Part shown: one piece after another, positions 44,587 through 55,011 of the stretch
How positions within the stretch are numbered: position 1 is the stretch's first letter
Layout of the letters: each line of letters starts with the position of its first letter
Assembly: GCA_002309805.1 (NCBI GenBank)
Contig: DBYJ01000045.1
Span: forward strand, 19,743-83,742
Direction: 5' to 3'
Length of the DNA stretch: 64,000 nucleotides
Origin: Bacteroidales bacterium UBA1189
GTDB lineage: Bacteria > Bacteroidota > Bacteroidia > Bacteroidales > Bacteroidaceae
The notes under the pieces: generated by a model
What the model was told of the DNA's origin: nothing
Database searches by the model: none
The model's input: the letters and a program-made list of their open reading frames with translations, nothing else
Program-made: the position numbers and the translations under genes

Positions 44587-46245
44587 TTAGTAGTTGGCTA
44601 TTATTTGGTCGAGGGTTATGTTGGGGTCGGTAACGCCGAAGCCCTCCTTCTTCAGCTTTTGCTTGCGGTGCTGGACGGCTGAGACGGAGATGACGTAAAT
44701 GGCTGAGAGGGCTGTGTTGCTGAGGCGGAGTCGTGTGAGCATGCAGAGGCGGATATCGTCTTCAGAGAACGAAGGGTGTTCGCTGCGCAGACGACTGACA
44801 AAGTTGTCTGCAGCATCGAGCGTCAACTCAATCTCACGCCAGTTCTGGGCATTGACGAGGGTGCGCTTTCCCGCTTTAGGCTCAAGCATCTCCATGATCT
44901 CGCTTTTGTCGATAAGGTGTCCGCGCAGGGTGGCAATCATCGTGTCCTTTTGTCGTAGCATGGATTCAGCCCGTTGCTTTTCATCCTCAGCCAGCCGCTT
45001 TTCCTCCGCCCGGCGTTCTGCTTCCTGCCTACGTTCTTCCCTGTGCTTACGGCGCATCTGTTGAAGAAAAAGCACAGACAGCATGACGATGAGAACAAGG
45101 ATGACGATGACTGCCACCAATAGGCGACGTTGCAGGGCTGTAGTCTGGAGGACATAGCCTGGGGCGAGGTAGGTGCGGCGTTGAATGAAGAACTTACGCA
45201 TAGCCACGTTCATGTCATATTCGTAGTTCAGCTTGCAATGCTGCTTCTTCGAGTCGTCCCCTTCGACCTTCGCCATGGCCTCTTCGTACATGTCGATGGG
45301 AACGGCGACCTCGCGGAGATGTTCCTCTATATCGGCGTTTTCACCGCTCATTCCTATACTTCCAGAGGAAGAAACAATCGGATAAGAGGTGTAGCACCCA
45401 AACGGAACGACTGAGATACTGTCCAAGTCCTCAAATGCCGTGCGGGTATCTCTGGCCTTCGCTGCTTCTGCCGCCCGAACGAGAAGGGTGAAATAGTGCA
45501 AGTCGATGCGGTTCTTGATGAGAATTGTCTCACCATAATCGTTCACCAAAGTGAGCAGCCAGGGGCTGCTGTCTTCAGGTTGGAGGCGATAGTGTGCCAA
45601 GGCCTGTTGCATCGCCCACATTTTCAAGCTATAGTCGTTGTGCGCAAACACAAAGTGCCGTCCCAGCATATCGTAGGCGCGGAGGGCGGTGGCGTGGTCA
45701 TCGGAACGCTCGGCGCAATGGATGGCGAGGTGAAACAGCTGGTCGGCCTGTAATAGAGTGTCGCTGTCGGAGAAATGGCGGCTCAGAGCATAGCAGAGGC
45801 GTCCGAAGCGTCGTAGGGAGGTCTTGTCTTTCTGGCTTAGCGATTTCCTGTTTTCTCCAATTGTTCCGCCAAAGCTGGCGTGTTCATAGTAAAGGTACGC
45901 GCGGTGGAGTGCTGCGTCAATGGCGAAGGGTCGGGAAGTTTCGTATGCCACCTTGCGCTTGAACTCCCACGTTGTCTCATAGACATGAAGGCACGTGGCC
46001 GTGTCGGCGTGTCGGCGCTGCCATTGCTCTTCATGAATGAGTGCCCGCGTGAGGTCATAGAGTGCCCGACGGCCTGTTGTGAGATGGGTAGTATCGACCT
46101 GTGCTAACAGCGTCGCCGCGCTGTCGGGATGTTCCAAAGCTAAAGCTTCGGCTGAGGAGAGTAGCCTTGACTGCCGTCCGCCACATGAAACGAAAAAGAC
46201 CATCAGTAAAGTGGCACACATTGTAAGAGAATGACTTTTCTTCAT
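44587..46245 (-). CDS. Membrane-anchored TPR protein with C-terminal HTH (transcriptional regulator-like)
   Basis: 552 residues from ATG 46245. N-terminal lipobox-like FFVSCGG (Cys about 21), then an alpha-helical TPR-like region (about 30-270) outside the membrane, a membrane helix (about 374-395), a charged coiled coil (about 398-440) and a C-terminal helical domain (about 490-540, FSEDDIRLCMLTRLRLSNTAL) resembling a LuxR-type HTH. This layout is common in Bacteroidetes as putative membrane sensor-regulators without kinase. Its neighbour, the outer-membrane barrel, is a possible target. Function is inferred. Confidence 0.75.
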   Translation of the reverse strand: MKKSHSLTMCATLLMVFFVSCGGRQSRLLSSAEALALEHPDSAATLLAQVDTTHLTTGRRALYDLTRALIHEEQWQRRHADTATCLHVYETTWEFKRKVAYETSRPFAIDAALHRAYLYYEHASFGGTIGENRKSLSQKDKTSLRRFGRLCYALSRHFSDSDTLLQADQLFHLAIHCAERSDDHATALRAYDMLGRHFVFAHNDYSLKMWAMQQALAHYRLQPEDSSPWLLTLVNDYGETILIKNRIDLHYFTLLVRAAEAAKARDTRTAFEDLDSISVVPFGCYTSYPIVSSSGSIGMSGENADIEEHLREVAVPIDMYEEAMAKVEGDDSKKQHCKLNYEYDMNVAMRKFFIQRRTYLAPGYVLQTTALQRRLLVAVIVILVLIVMLSVLFLQQMRRKHREERRQEAERRAEEKRLAEDEKQRAESMLRQKDTMIATLRGHLIDKSEIMEMLEPKAGKRTLVNAQNWREIELTLDAADNFVSRLRSEHPSFSEDDIRLCMLTRLRLSNTALSAIYVISVSAVQHRKQKLKKEGFGVTDPNITLDQIIANY

Positions 46246-46267
46246 TGTTCTAACTGTTTTTCGGCTG

Positions 46268-46301
46268 CAAAGGTAAAGCAAAAAAAATCCCTTGCATCAA
46301 A
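46268..46301 (-). promoter_or_regulatory. Promoter of the TPR/HTH gene
   Basis: Minus strand TACCTTTG (46275-46268) 22 nt before ATG 46245, with TTTG starting at 46301, slightly wide spacing. Confidence 0.6.
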
Positions 46302-46453
46302 AAAATGATGGAAAAAGCATTTCCATAGCAGGCGTATTCATTTTCAGTCGTTTTATTCTCTTTTTTCCACCTCTTTTCCATAATTTGGGATGGAAACGCA
46401 TATTAAATGTAAGCTTTTTTCTTCTTTCCGCGGAGGAAAAAACAGGAGGTTTG

Positions 46454-46485
46454 CTTGCTTTTTTGAGCGAGGTGTGTTATCTTCG
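46454..46485 (+). promoter_or_regulatory. Promoter of the DUF389 gene
   Basis: CTTG at 46454-46457 and TATCTTCG at 46478-46485, 24 nt before ATG 46510. Confidence 0.6.
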
Positions 46486-46509
46486 CTGCCGAAATAATTG
46501 CAGACAGGT

Positions 46510-47877
46510 ATGACTATAAAAGAATTAGTGGAACGGGCGAGGGTTTATTTCGACATGATGCCCGACAAGGGGGACGAGGAGACCATCGTCCGTCAGATAA
46601 GCAGCGAGGTGTCGTTCCGCGGCGCTAATCTGTGGGTGCTCATCTGTGCCATTCTTATTGCCTCGCTGGGGCTGAATGTCAACTCCACGGCAGTCATCAT
46701 CGGCGCCATGCTTATCTCGCCCCTCATGGGGCCTATCATCGGCATGGGGCTCGCGCTGGGTACCTACGATCTTGCCCTGCTGGGGCGTGCTGCCAAGAAT
46801 TTCGGTATTGCCACGCTTATCAGCATCCTCACGGCTACGATTTATTTTGCGCTCTCGCCCTTTTCGGTGGTGCAGAGCGAGTTGCTTGCGCGAACGTCGC
46901 CCACGCTGTATGATGTGCTCATTGCCTTCTGTGGTGGTGCCGCAGGCGTCATCGCCCTCTGCACGGGCGGCAAGGGAAACGTCATCCCAGGTGTGGCTAT
47001 TGCCACAGCCCTCATGCCACCCCTTTGTACGGCAGGCTTCGGTCTGGCAACGGGCAATCTGCATTTCTTCTTCGGCGCCTTTTACCTATTCCTAATTAAT
47101 ACAATCTTCATCGCTCTCGCCACGTGGTGCGGCGTGCGCGTGCTGCGCTTCCAACAGCACGAACACCTCTCGCCCGAGCGTGCCCGCTTGGCGCGACGCA
47201 TAGTGCCAGCCATTATCGTCATCATCCTTATTCCTGCTGCGCTGACAACTGTCCGAACCGTACGCGAGAGCGTCTTCGACCGTAACGTTAGCCGTTTCAT
47301 CAAGGGCGAGCTGACGCAGACGGGCACGCAGGTCATCCAGAGCCATGTGGATAAGGAGACGATGAAGCTTTCGGTGGTGGCTGTGGGGCGTCCTATTGAC
47401 GAGAATCTCACCGCTGAGGCGCGGCGCCGTCTGGAACACTATAGTTTGGGCAAATACGACCTCAGCATCATTCAGGGGGAGCAAACCGACAGCCTGATGC
47501 AGCTGCAGGGCGAGATAAACCGCATCGCCAGTTCGCGCGAGGCTGAGCATCAGCGCCTGCTCGAACTCTCGGCTGAAGCCAATTCCCTCACCCGTCAGCT
47601 GGACAGCTATACGCGCCATGAGCGTCTCTCCGTCGCGTTGCGTGGAGAACTGAAAGCCCTCTTCCCGCAGGTGACGTCGCTCAGCCTCTCGCGTACGGCT
47701 GAGGCTACCGTCCGCGACACTACCTCTGTGCGGCCATACGTCGTTGCCCTTGTCCATACGGCAGCCGACGACCCCCTGCTGCCCGAGGATGCAGACCGCC
47801 TGCGCCAATGGCTGCGAGCACGTACGGATGCCGACAGCCTTGTCGTAGTAGCCGTCCATGAAGAAAACGGAAATTAA
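46510..47877 (+). CDS. DUF389 / TIGR00341-type membrane protein
   Basis: 455 residues from ATG 46510. Six or so membrane helices in the first half; DUF389 landmarks are NSTAVIIGAMLISPLMGPI (about 61-79), GLALGTYDLALLGRA and GVAIATALMPPLCTAGFGLA (about 163-182). The second half (about 250-455) is soluble with a coiled-coil stretch. No biochemical role is established for the family. It lies directly upstream of the atp operon, but the latter has its own promoter. Confidence 0.85.
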   Translation: MTIKELVERARVYFDMMPDKGDEETIVRQISSEVSFRGANLWVLICAILIASLGLNVNSTAVIIGAMLISPLMGPIIGMGLALGTYDLALLGRAAKNFGIATLISILTATIYFALSPFSVVQSELLARTSPTLYDVLIAFCGGAAGVIALCTGGKGNVIPGVAIATALMPPLCTAGFGLATGNLHFFFGAFYLFLINTIFIALATWCGVRVLRFQQHEHLSPERARLARRIVPAIIVIILIPAALTTVRTVRESVFDRNVSRFIKGELTQTGTQVIQSHVDKETMKLSVVAVGRPIDENLTAEARRRLEHYSLGKYDLSIIQGEQTDSLMQLQGEINRIASSREAEHQRLLELSAEANSLTRQLDSYTRHERLSVALRGELKALFPQVTSLSLSRTAEATVRDTTSVRPYVVALVHTAADDPLLPEDADRLRQWLRARTDADSLVVVAVHEENGN

Positions 47878-47879
47878 AA

Positions 47880-47911
47880 CTTGCAAGTGTCGAAAAGATG
47901 TATTATCTTCG
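47880..47911 (+). promoter_or_regulatory. Promoter of the atp operon
   Basis: CTTG at 47880-47883 and TATCTTCG at 47904-47911. The start codon is 132 nt further, so the transcript has a long untranslated leader. Confidence 0.65.
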
Positions 47912-48019
47912 CGGCGGAAAAGAAAGAAGAATCAATGGTCAATCGTAAAAAAGTCAATTGCATTTTGCGGCCATGCCACACGCGCTCAGACGTAAAGAGC
48001 AATAGACTATAAACTTTAG

Positions 48020-49779
<1,760 letters not shown>

Positions 49780-49803
49780 GATTAGGTTAGAGTTGATGTG
49801 CTG

Positions 49804-50868
49804 ATGAAGAGGATTGGATTTTTGCTGTTGATGGTGCTGATGATGTTGCCGCTGGGAGTTTTTTCCAGTGAAGCTGAAACTGCAGCCGCTGCCGACCTCG
49901 ACATGCAGGAGTACCTCTTCGGCCATATCGGCGATGCATATGAATGGCACATCACTACGGTGAATGGAAAGCCTGTCAGTATTCCTCTGCCTGTCATTGT
50001 TCGTTCAAAGACCACGGGCTGGCATATCTTCTCCTCGCATCATATAGAAGATGGAAAGGAGTACGAAGGGTTGTTTATCTCGCAGGAGGAGAAGTACAAC
50101 GGCAAAGTGGTGGAGCGTGCTGAAGATGGCTCTCTTGTGCGTCCCTTCGACATCAGCATCACCAAGAACGTGTTTAGCCTGATAATAAACAGCACCTTAA
50201 TTTTGCTGCTTGTGCTTGGTACCGCGCGCTGGTACCGCCGTCACGACGTGCTCAAGGAAACGCCCAGAGGCCTTGTCGGTATCATGGAGATGCTTATCGT
50301 GATGGTGGAGGACGATGTCATTAAGGAAGGGGTGGGGAAGGATTATAAACGCTATTCGCCTTACCTGCTGACGGCATTTTTCTTTATCTTCATCAACAAC
50401 CTGATGGGCATTGTGCCCTTCTTCCCGGGTGGTGCAAACTTGACGGGAAACATCGCCATTACACTGGTGTTGGCCGTTTGTACCTTCCTTGCTGTTAATT
50501 TGTTCGGAAATAAACACTACTGGAAGGATATCCTTTGGCCCGATGTGCCTTTATTCCTCAAGGCACCGCTGCCGCTGATGCCGTTGATTGAGATTATCGG
50601 CATGTTCACCAAGCCCTTCAGTCTGATGATACGTCTCTTTGCCAATATCATGGCGGGACATTGTATGCTGTTGGGTGTTGTTGCCGTCATCTTCATCACG
50701 GCCAAGATGGGGCCTGTCATCAACGGTTCGCTCAGCTTGATAGCCGTGCTGTTCGGTGTGTTTATGGATGTGTTGGAATGTCTTGTCGCTTTCCTGCAGG
50801 CATACGTGTTTACCATGTTAAGTGCCGTGTTTATCGGCATGAGCCGTCAGGAGGTGGAGGAGGGTTGA
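49804..50868 (+). CDS. atpB: ATP synthase Fo a subunit
   Basis: 354 residues from ATG 49804 (a GTG two codons earlier is possible). N-terminal signal-like helix and a periplasmic extension of about 110 residues before the first of the usual helices, a Bacteroidetes feature. The essential Arg lies in SLMIRLFANIMAGH (Arg277). Later PLPLMPLIEIIGMF and YVFTMLSAVFIG match the family. Followed by a heptanucleotide repeat tract before atpE. Confidence 0.95.
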   Translation: MKRIGFLLLMVLMMLPLGVFSSEAETAAAADLDMQEYLFGHIGDAYEWHITTVNGKPVSIPLPVIVRSKTTGWHIFSSHHIEDGKEYEGLFISQEEKYNGKVVERAEDGSLVRPFDISITKNVFSLIINSTLILLLVLGTARWYRRHDVLKETPRGLVGIMEMLIVMVEDDVIKEGVGKDYKRYSPYLLTAFFFIFINNLMGIVPFFPGGANLTGNIAITLVLAVCTFLAVNLFGNKHYWKDILWPDVPLFLKAPLPLMPLIEIIGMFTKPFSLMIRLFANIMAGHCMLLGVVAVIFITAKMGPVINGSLSLIAVLFGVFMDVLECLVAFLQAYVFTMLSAVFIGMSRQEVEEG

Positions 50869-50870
50869 TG

Positions 50871-50954
50871 GGTTAAAGGTTAAGGATTAAAGGTTAAGGA
50901 TTAAAGGTTAAGGGTTAAAGGTTAAGGGTTAAAGGTTAAAGGTTAAGGGTTAAA
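50871..50954. repeat. Twelve heptanucleotide repeats between atpB and atpE
   Basis: Twelve unbroken 7-nt units, mostly GGTTAAA alternating with GGTTAAG, two being GATTAAA. They start 2 nt after the atpB stop and end 41 nt before the atpE start. Confidence 0.95.
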
Positions 50955-50995
50955 GTAATAAAACAATATAAGTTAAATAGTAAAACTAAAAAGTT

Positions 50996-51250
50996 ATGTT
51001 ATCAGCAATCGTACTTCAGGCAGCCGGTGGAGCTGCCCTCGGAACAGCAGGAATTGCCATAGGTGCAGCTCTCGCAGCATTTGCAGGTGCCTTTGGCATA
51101 GGTAAAATCGGTAAGGCTACGATGGAGGCTTCGGCTCGTCAGCCTGAGTCGGCCAACGGCTATCGTCTGACAGCCATCATTGTTGCTGCTCTCGTCGAGG
51201 GAGCCTCGTTGTTCGCTATCCTCGTTTGTCTTCTGGCACTCAACAAGTAA
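50996..51250 (+). CDS. atpE: ATP synthase Fo c subunit
   Basis: 84-residue two-helix proteolipid. Polar loop ARQPE (47-51) and ion-binding Glu68 in ALVEGASLF. The Na+ ligands known from Ilyobacter-type rings (Gln in helix 1, Ser/Thr just after the Glu) are replaced by Ile and Gly, so a proton-binding site is more likely. N-terminal part is Gly/Ala-rich as expected for helix packing. Confidence 0.96.
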   Translation: MLSAIVLQAAGGAALGTAGIAIGAALAAFAGAFGIGKIGKATMEASARQPESANGYRLTAIIVAALVEGASLFAILVCLLALNK

Positions 51251-51253
51251 GCC

Positions 51254-51745
51254 ATGTCGCTCGTAACCCCTGATTTCGGTCTGCTCGTGTGGATGACCGT
51301 CATCTTCGCCATTCTGTTCTTCATTCTGGCGAAGTTCGGCTTCCCCATTATCACCGGCATGGTGAACAAGCGGAGCGACTACATCGGGAAGTCCCTTGAG
51401 TCGGCCCGTGAGGCTCAGCGCAAGGTGGATGCTCTTGCTGATGAGCAGAAGCGGCTCATTGACGAGACGAAGCAGGAGCAGAGCCGTATCCTCAACGAAG
51501 CGGCTCAGACGCGTGACGATATCCTCAAGGAGGCTCGCCAGCAGGCTCATACTGAGGCTGAGGCTATCCTCACACAAGCCCGTGAGGATATTGAGGCTCA
51601 GCGCGAGACGGCCCTTCGTGACGTGCGCCGTCAGGTGGCAGAACTCTCTGTGGAGGTTGCCGAAAAGCTCGTCAGGGGCTCGCTCTCCGACGACGAGAAG
51701 GCCGAAGAACTGATAGGGAAACTCATTGACGAAGCTGCGCGATGA
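51254..51745 (+). CDS. atpF: ATP synthase Fo b subunit
   Basis: 163 residues: N-terminal membrane helix (about 7-32, GLLVWMTVIFAILFFILAKFG) then a long amphipathic coiled coil (about 45-150) forming the peripheral stalk. Three nt after atpE; overlaps atpH by 4 nt. Confidence 0.95.
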   Translation: MSLVTPDFGLLVWMTVIFAILFFILAKFGFPIITGMVNKRSDYIGKSLESAREAQRKVDALADEQKRLIDETKQEQSRILNEAAQTRDDILKEARQQAHTEAEAILTQAREDIEAQRETALRDVRRQVAELSVEVAEKLVRGSLSDDEKAEELIGKLIDEAAR

Positions 51746-52257
51746 ACAGTGGATTGGTAGCCAACCGTTATGCCCGTGCCCTGCTGGTGTTTGCGCATCA
51801 GCAGAATGCGCTTGAGCGTGTCCATGCTGATGTGCTGCGGCTCCAGAAAGCACTTCAGGCAGAGCTCGCCCATCAGGGTGACGATGGCATCCTTGCTACC
51901 TGCATTCCCCAGCTCGGCCCCGAGGTGCAGCAGTTCCTGCGTGTGGTGGCGATGAACGGACGTGCCGATAATCTTCCGGCTATGTTGCGGCAATTCCTGA
52001 TTCACTATAATCAGGAAAAGGGGATAGCGACGGCTTCGCTGGTTTCTGCAGCCCCTTTGCCTTCGCTCGAAAAGAAGTTGCTGGCGCTGCTTCACGACAA
52101 AGGCTACACCGATGTGGACTTCACCACCAGCATCGACCCCTCCCTCATCGGCGGCTTCATCCTCCAGATAGAGGATCTGCGTCTCGATGCTTCTTTGGCT
52201 TCGCAATTGAAACGGATAAAGAAAGAATTGGAAGACCGCAACCGCAGGATAATCTAA
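51742..52257 (+). CDS. atpH: ATP synthase F1 delta subunit
   Basis: 171 residues. OSCP/delta family: N-terminal helical domain starting LVANRYARALLVFA and the C-terminal SLIGGFILQIEDLRLDASL motif that docks to the b stalk. Links b to the alpha subunit. Its 4-nt overlap with atpF suggests coupled translation. Confidence 0.95.
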   Translation: MNSGLVANRYARALLVFAHQQNALERVHADVLRLQKALQAELAHQGDDGILATCIPQLGPEVQQFLRVVAMNGRADNLPAMLRQFLIHYNQEKGIATASLVSAAPLPSLEKKLLALLHDKGYTDVDFTTSIDPSLIGGFILQIEDLRLDASLASQLKRIKKELEDRNRRII

Positions 52258-52296
52258 TGACCTTTATGATCATAAAGTCCCTAATGACTTAAAAGA

Positions 52297-53895
52297 ATGG
52301 AACAGATAAAACCAAGCGAGATATCAGAAGTGCTGCTGCGGCAGTTGCAGGGCGTTGACCTTAGTGTTGGCTACGAGGAAGTAGGCCAGGTGCTGCAGGT
52401 GAGCGACGGCGTCGTCCGCCTCAGCGGCCTCACCCATGCCGAGGCTGGCGAGTTGTTGGAGTTTGACAATGGCCTCATGGCCGTTGTCATGAACCTTGAG
52501 GAAGACAACGTCGGCGCCGTGCTGCTTGGCCCCACCGACCGCATTGAGGAGGGAATGACTGCCCATCGTACTCGTCGTATTGCCTCCATCGACGTAGGCG
52601 AGAAGATGGTGGGTCGTGTCGTCGATCCTCTCGGTCATCCTCTTGACGGGAAGGGAGAAATACTTGGCGAGAAGTTCGAGATGCCTCTTGAACGCAAGGC
52701 TCCGGGTGTCATCTACCGACAGCCTGTCAGCGAGCCACTCCAGACGGGACTGAAGGCCATCGATGCCATGATTCCCATCGGACGCGGGCAGCGCGAGCTC
52801 ATCATTGGCGACCGTCAGACCGGCAAGACCGCCATTGCCATCGACACCATCATCAACCAGCGTGCCAACTTCGAGGCAGGGCATCCCGTCTATTGCATCT
52901 ATGTGGCCATAGGCCAGAAGGGCTCCACGGTGGCTGGTATCGTTGAGACGTTGCGCAAACGTGGAGCGATGGACTACACGATTGTCGTCAGTGCCACGGC
53001 TGCCGACCCTGCCGCCCTCCAGTATTATGCTCCTTTTGCCGGGGCTGCTATTGGTGAGTATTTCCGTGACACAGGGCGTCATGCTCTTGTGGTTTATGAC
53101 GACCTCTCCAAGCAGGCCGTAGCCTATCGCGAGGTCTCGCTGGTGTTGCGCCGTCCCTCCGGCCGCGAAGCCTATCCTGGCGACATCTTCTACCTCCACA
53201 GCCGCTTGCTGGAGCGTGCGGCAAAGATTATCAACCAGCAGGAGGTGGCCGAAAAGATGAACGACCTGCCTGAGAGCCTGCGCGGAAGGGTGCGTCCCGG
53301 TGGTTCCCTCACGGCCCTGCCTATCATCGAGACTCAGGCAGGCGACGTCGCAGCCTACATCCCTACCAACGTCATCTCCATCACTGACGGACAGATATTC
53401 CTTGAGACCGACCTCTTCAATCAGGGCTTCCGCCCCGCCATCAATGTGGGTATCAGCGTCAGCCGTGTTGGTGGAAGTGCTCAGGTAAAGAGCATGAAGA
53501 AGGTGGCCGGCACGCTGAAGATAGACCAGGCGCAGTATCGCGAGCTGGAGTCGTTCACCAAGTTCTCCAGCGATATGGACACCGTCACCAGCCTCACCAT
53601 CGATAAGGGGCGCAAGAACAACCAGCTTCTCATACAGCCTCAGTACAGCCCCATGCCCGTGGGCGAGCAGGTAGCCATCCTCTATTGCGGCACGCGAGGC
53701 CTGATGAAGGACATCCCCGTCAGCCGTGTGCAGGAGTTCCAGACCGAGTTCCTCAGCCGTATGCGCCTCATGCACCGTGCCGATGCCCTTGAGCCCCTTG
53801 CTGCAGGACGTATTGATGCCGACATCCAGCGCATCATCGAGGCCGTTGCAGCCGAGGTCATCCAGCGCATCAAAGTAAAAGAAGAGGTGGAGTAG
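52297..53895 (+). CDS. atpA: ATP synthase F1 alpha subunit
   Basis: 532 residues, slightly above the usual 500-515. P-loop GDRQTGKT (171-178), [35 protein letters not shown] and the non-catalytic site Arg region [15 protein letters not shown] (about 388-402). Non-catalytic nucleotide subunit alternating with beta. Begins 39 nt after atpH. Confidence 0.98.
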   Translation: MEQIKPSEISEVLLRQLQGVDLSVGYEEVGQVLQVSDGVVRLSGLTHAEAGELLEFDNGLMAVVMNLEEDNVGAVLLGPTDRIEEGMTAHRTRRIASIDVGEKMVGRVVDPLGHPLDGKGEILGEKFEMPLERKAPGVIYRQPVSEPLQTGLKAIDAMIPIGRGQRELIIGDRQTGKTAIAIDTIINQRANFEAGHPVYCIYVAIGQKGSTVAGIVETLRKRGAMDYTIVVSATAADPAALQYYAPFAGAAIGEYFRDTGRHALVVYDDLSKQAVAYREVSLVLRRPSGREAYPGDIFYLHSRLLERAAKIINQQEVAEKMNDLPESLRGRVRPGGSLTALPIIETQAGDVAAYIPTNVISITDGQIFLETDLFNQGFRPAINVGISVSRVGGSAQVKSMKKVAGTLKIDQAQYRELESFTKFSSDMDTVTSLTIDKGRKNNQLLIQPQYSPMPVGEQVAILYCGTRGLMKDIPVSRVQEFQTEFLSRMRLMHRADALEPLAAGRIDADIQRIIEAVAAEVIQRIKVKEEVE

Positions 53896-53896
53896 A

Positions 53897-54871
53897 ATGG
53901 CAAGTCTGAAGGAAATAAAGACCCGTATTGCTTCGGTGCGGAACACGCTGAAGATTACTTCCGCCATGAAGATGGTGGCTGCAGCCAAGCTCCATCACGC
54001 CCAGCAAATCACCGTCGGCATGCAGCCCTACGAGGAACAGCTTCACGCCATTCTTAACCACCTGCTTGCCTCGCAGCAGGTGATGGAGACCTTCGACAGC
54101 GCCCTTGTGGCCGATAAGGAGGGTTTTACGGCGCAGACCCTGCCCGTCAAGGGCGATGCGAAGCGTGTGGCCATTGTCGCCTTCTCGTCAAACAGCTCGC
54201 TCTGCGGAGGCTTCAACTCCAACGCCATCCGTCAGTTGACCGTCATCGTGCAGAATCTTCGCCAGCATGGCTTCCAGACGGCCGACCTTGACGTCTATAC
54301 CGTGGGGCGTAAGGTCTCCGATGCCGCACGTCGCATGGGGCTTACCATCGTCGGCACCTATCCCGACTTGGCTGAACACCCGAATTATGAAGATGCGGCC
54401 TCGCTTGCCCAGGAGCTCATACAGTCATTTGCCGACGACCGTGTCGATCAGGTCATCCTTGTTTATAACCACTACGCCTCCACCGCCTCCCAGCCCTCAG
54501 TCTTTGAGAACTACCTGCCCCTTGTCCTCCCCCGTCCGAAGGCTGGGACTCCCTCTGGAGGGACAACACGCGGGGATGCCGGTGACCCCAATCCTCAATC
54601 CTCGGTCCCCGATACCGATTCATTCTGCATCCTTGAGCCATCTGGTGCAGAAGTGCTGCAAGCGCTGCTGCCCAAAGTGTTACTGCTGAAGATCTATTCT
54701 GTCCTGCTTGATACCAATGCCGCCGAGCACGCCGCCCGCACGGTAGCCATGCAGATAGCCTCCGACAACGCCCAGAAACTCCTCGACGAGCTTACCCTCC
54801 AGTACAACAAGAGCCGTCAGCAGAAGATCACGGCCGAGATACTCGACATTGTCGGCGGCCTCCAGCGCTGA
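53897..54871 (+). CDS. atpG: ATP synthase F1 gamma subunit
   Basis: 324 residues, longer than the usual 285-300. Starts MASLKEIKTRIASVRNTLKIT and ends in the conserved helix VAMQIASDNAQKLLDELTLQYNKSRQ. The extra length is mostly an insertion at residues about 212-242 (KAGTPSGGTTRGDAGDPN and following), Pro/Gly/Thr-rich, encoded by a hairpin ACTCCCTCTGGAGGGAC followed by two AATCCTC heptads. It falls in the globular part, away from the rotor coiled coil. Last gene of the operon. Confidence 0.96.
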   Translation: MASLKEIKTRIASVRNTLKITSAMKMVAAAKLHHAQQITVGMQPYEEQLHAILNHLLASQQVMETFDSALVADKEGFTAQTLPVKGDAKRVAIVAFSSNSSLCGGFNSNAIRQLTVIVQNLRQHGFQTADLDVYTVGRKVSDAARRMGLTIVGTYPDLAEHPNYEDAASLAQELIQSFADDRVDQVILVYNHYASTASQPSVFENYLPLVLPRPKAGTPSGGTTRGDAGDPNPQSSVPDTDSFCILEPSGAEVLQALLPKVLLLKIYSVLLDTNAAEHAARTVAMQIASDNAQKLLDELTLQYNKSRQQKITAEILDIVGGLQR

Positions 54872-54935
54872 CCCCCCCATTCTGACAACCCTGAAGAAGC
54901 TATCCCCCCCTTTTTGATGTTTTTTTCCGAAAAGG

Positions 54936-54967
54936 TTTGCTCCGTTCCTTTTGCCTTCCTATATTTG
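54936..54967 (+). promoter_or_regulatory. Promoter of the large secreted protein gene
   Basis: TTTG at 54936-54939 and TATATTTG at 54960-54967, 45 nt before ATG 55012. This rules out the longer open frame as the true start. Confidence 0.82.
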
Positions 54968-55011
54968 CAACAAAAATGAAATCGTGTTTATTTAACTTTT
55001 ATAATTCTAGT

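Noticed and set aside
47936..48013. 25-codon frame in the atp leader as a regulatory leader peptide
   Set aside because: No run of a single amino acid, no attenuator hairpin nearby; expected by chance.
52324..53988. Long open frame (554 codons) on the minus strand across atpA
   Set aside because: It is fully antisense to a clear atpA and arises from GC-rich third positions; no family resemblance.
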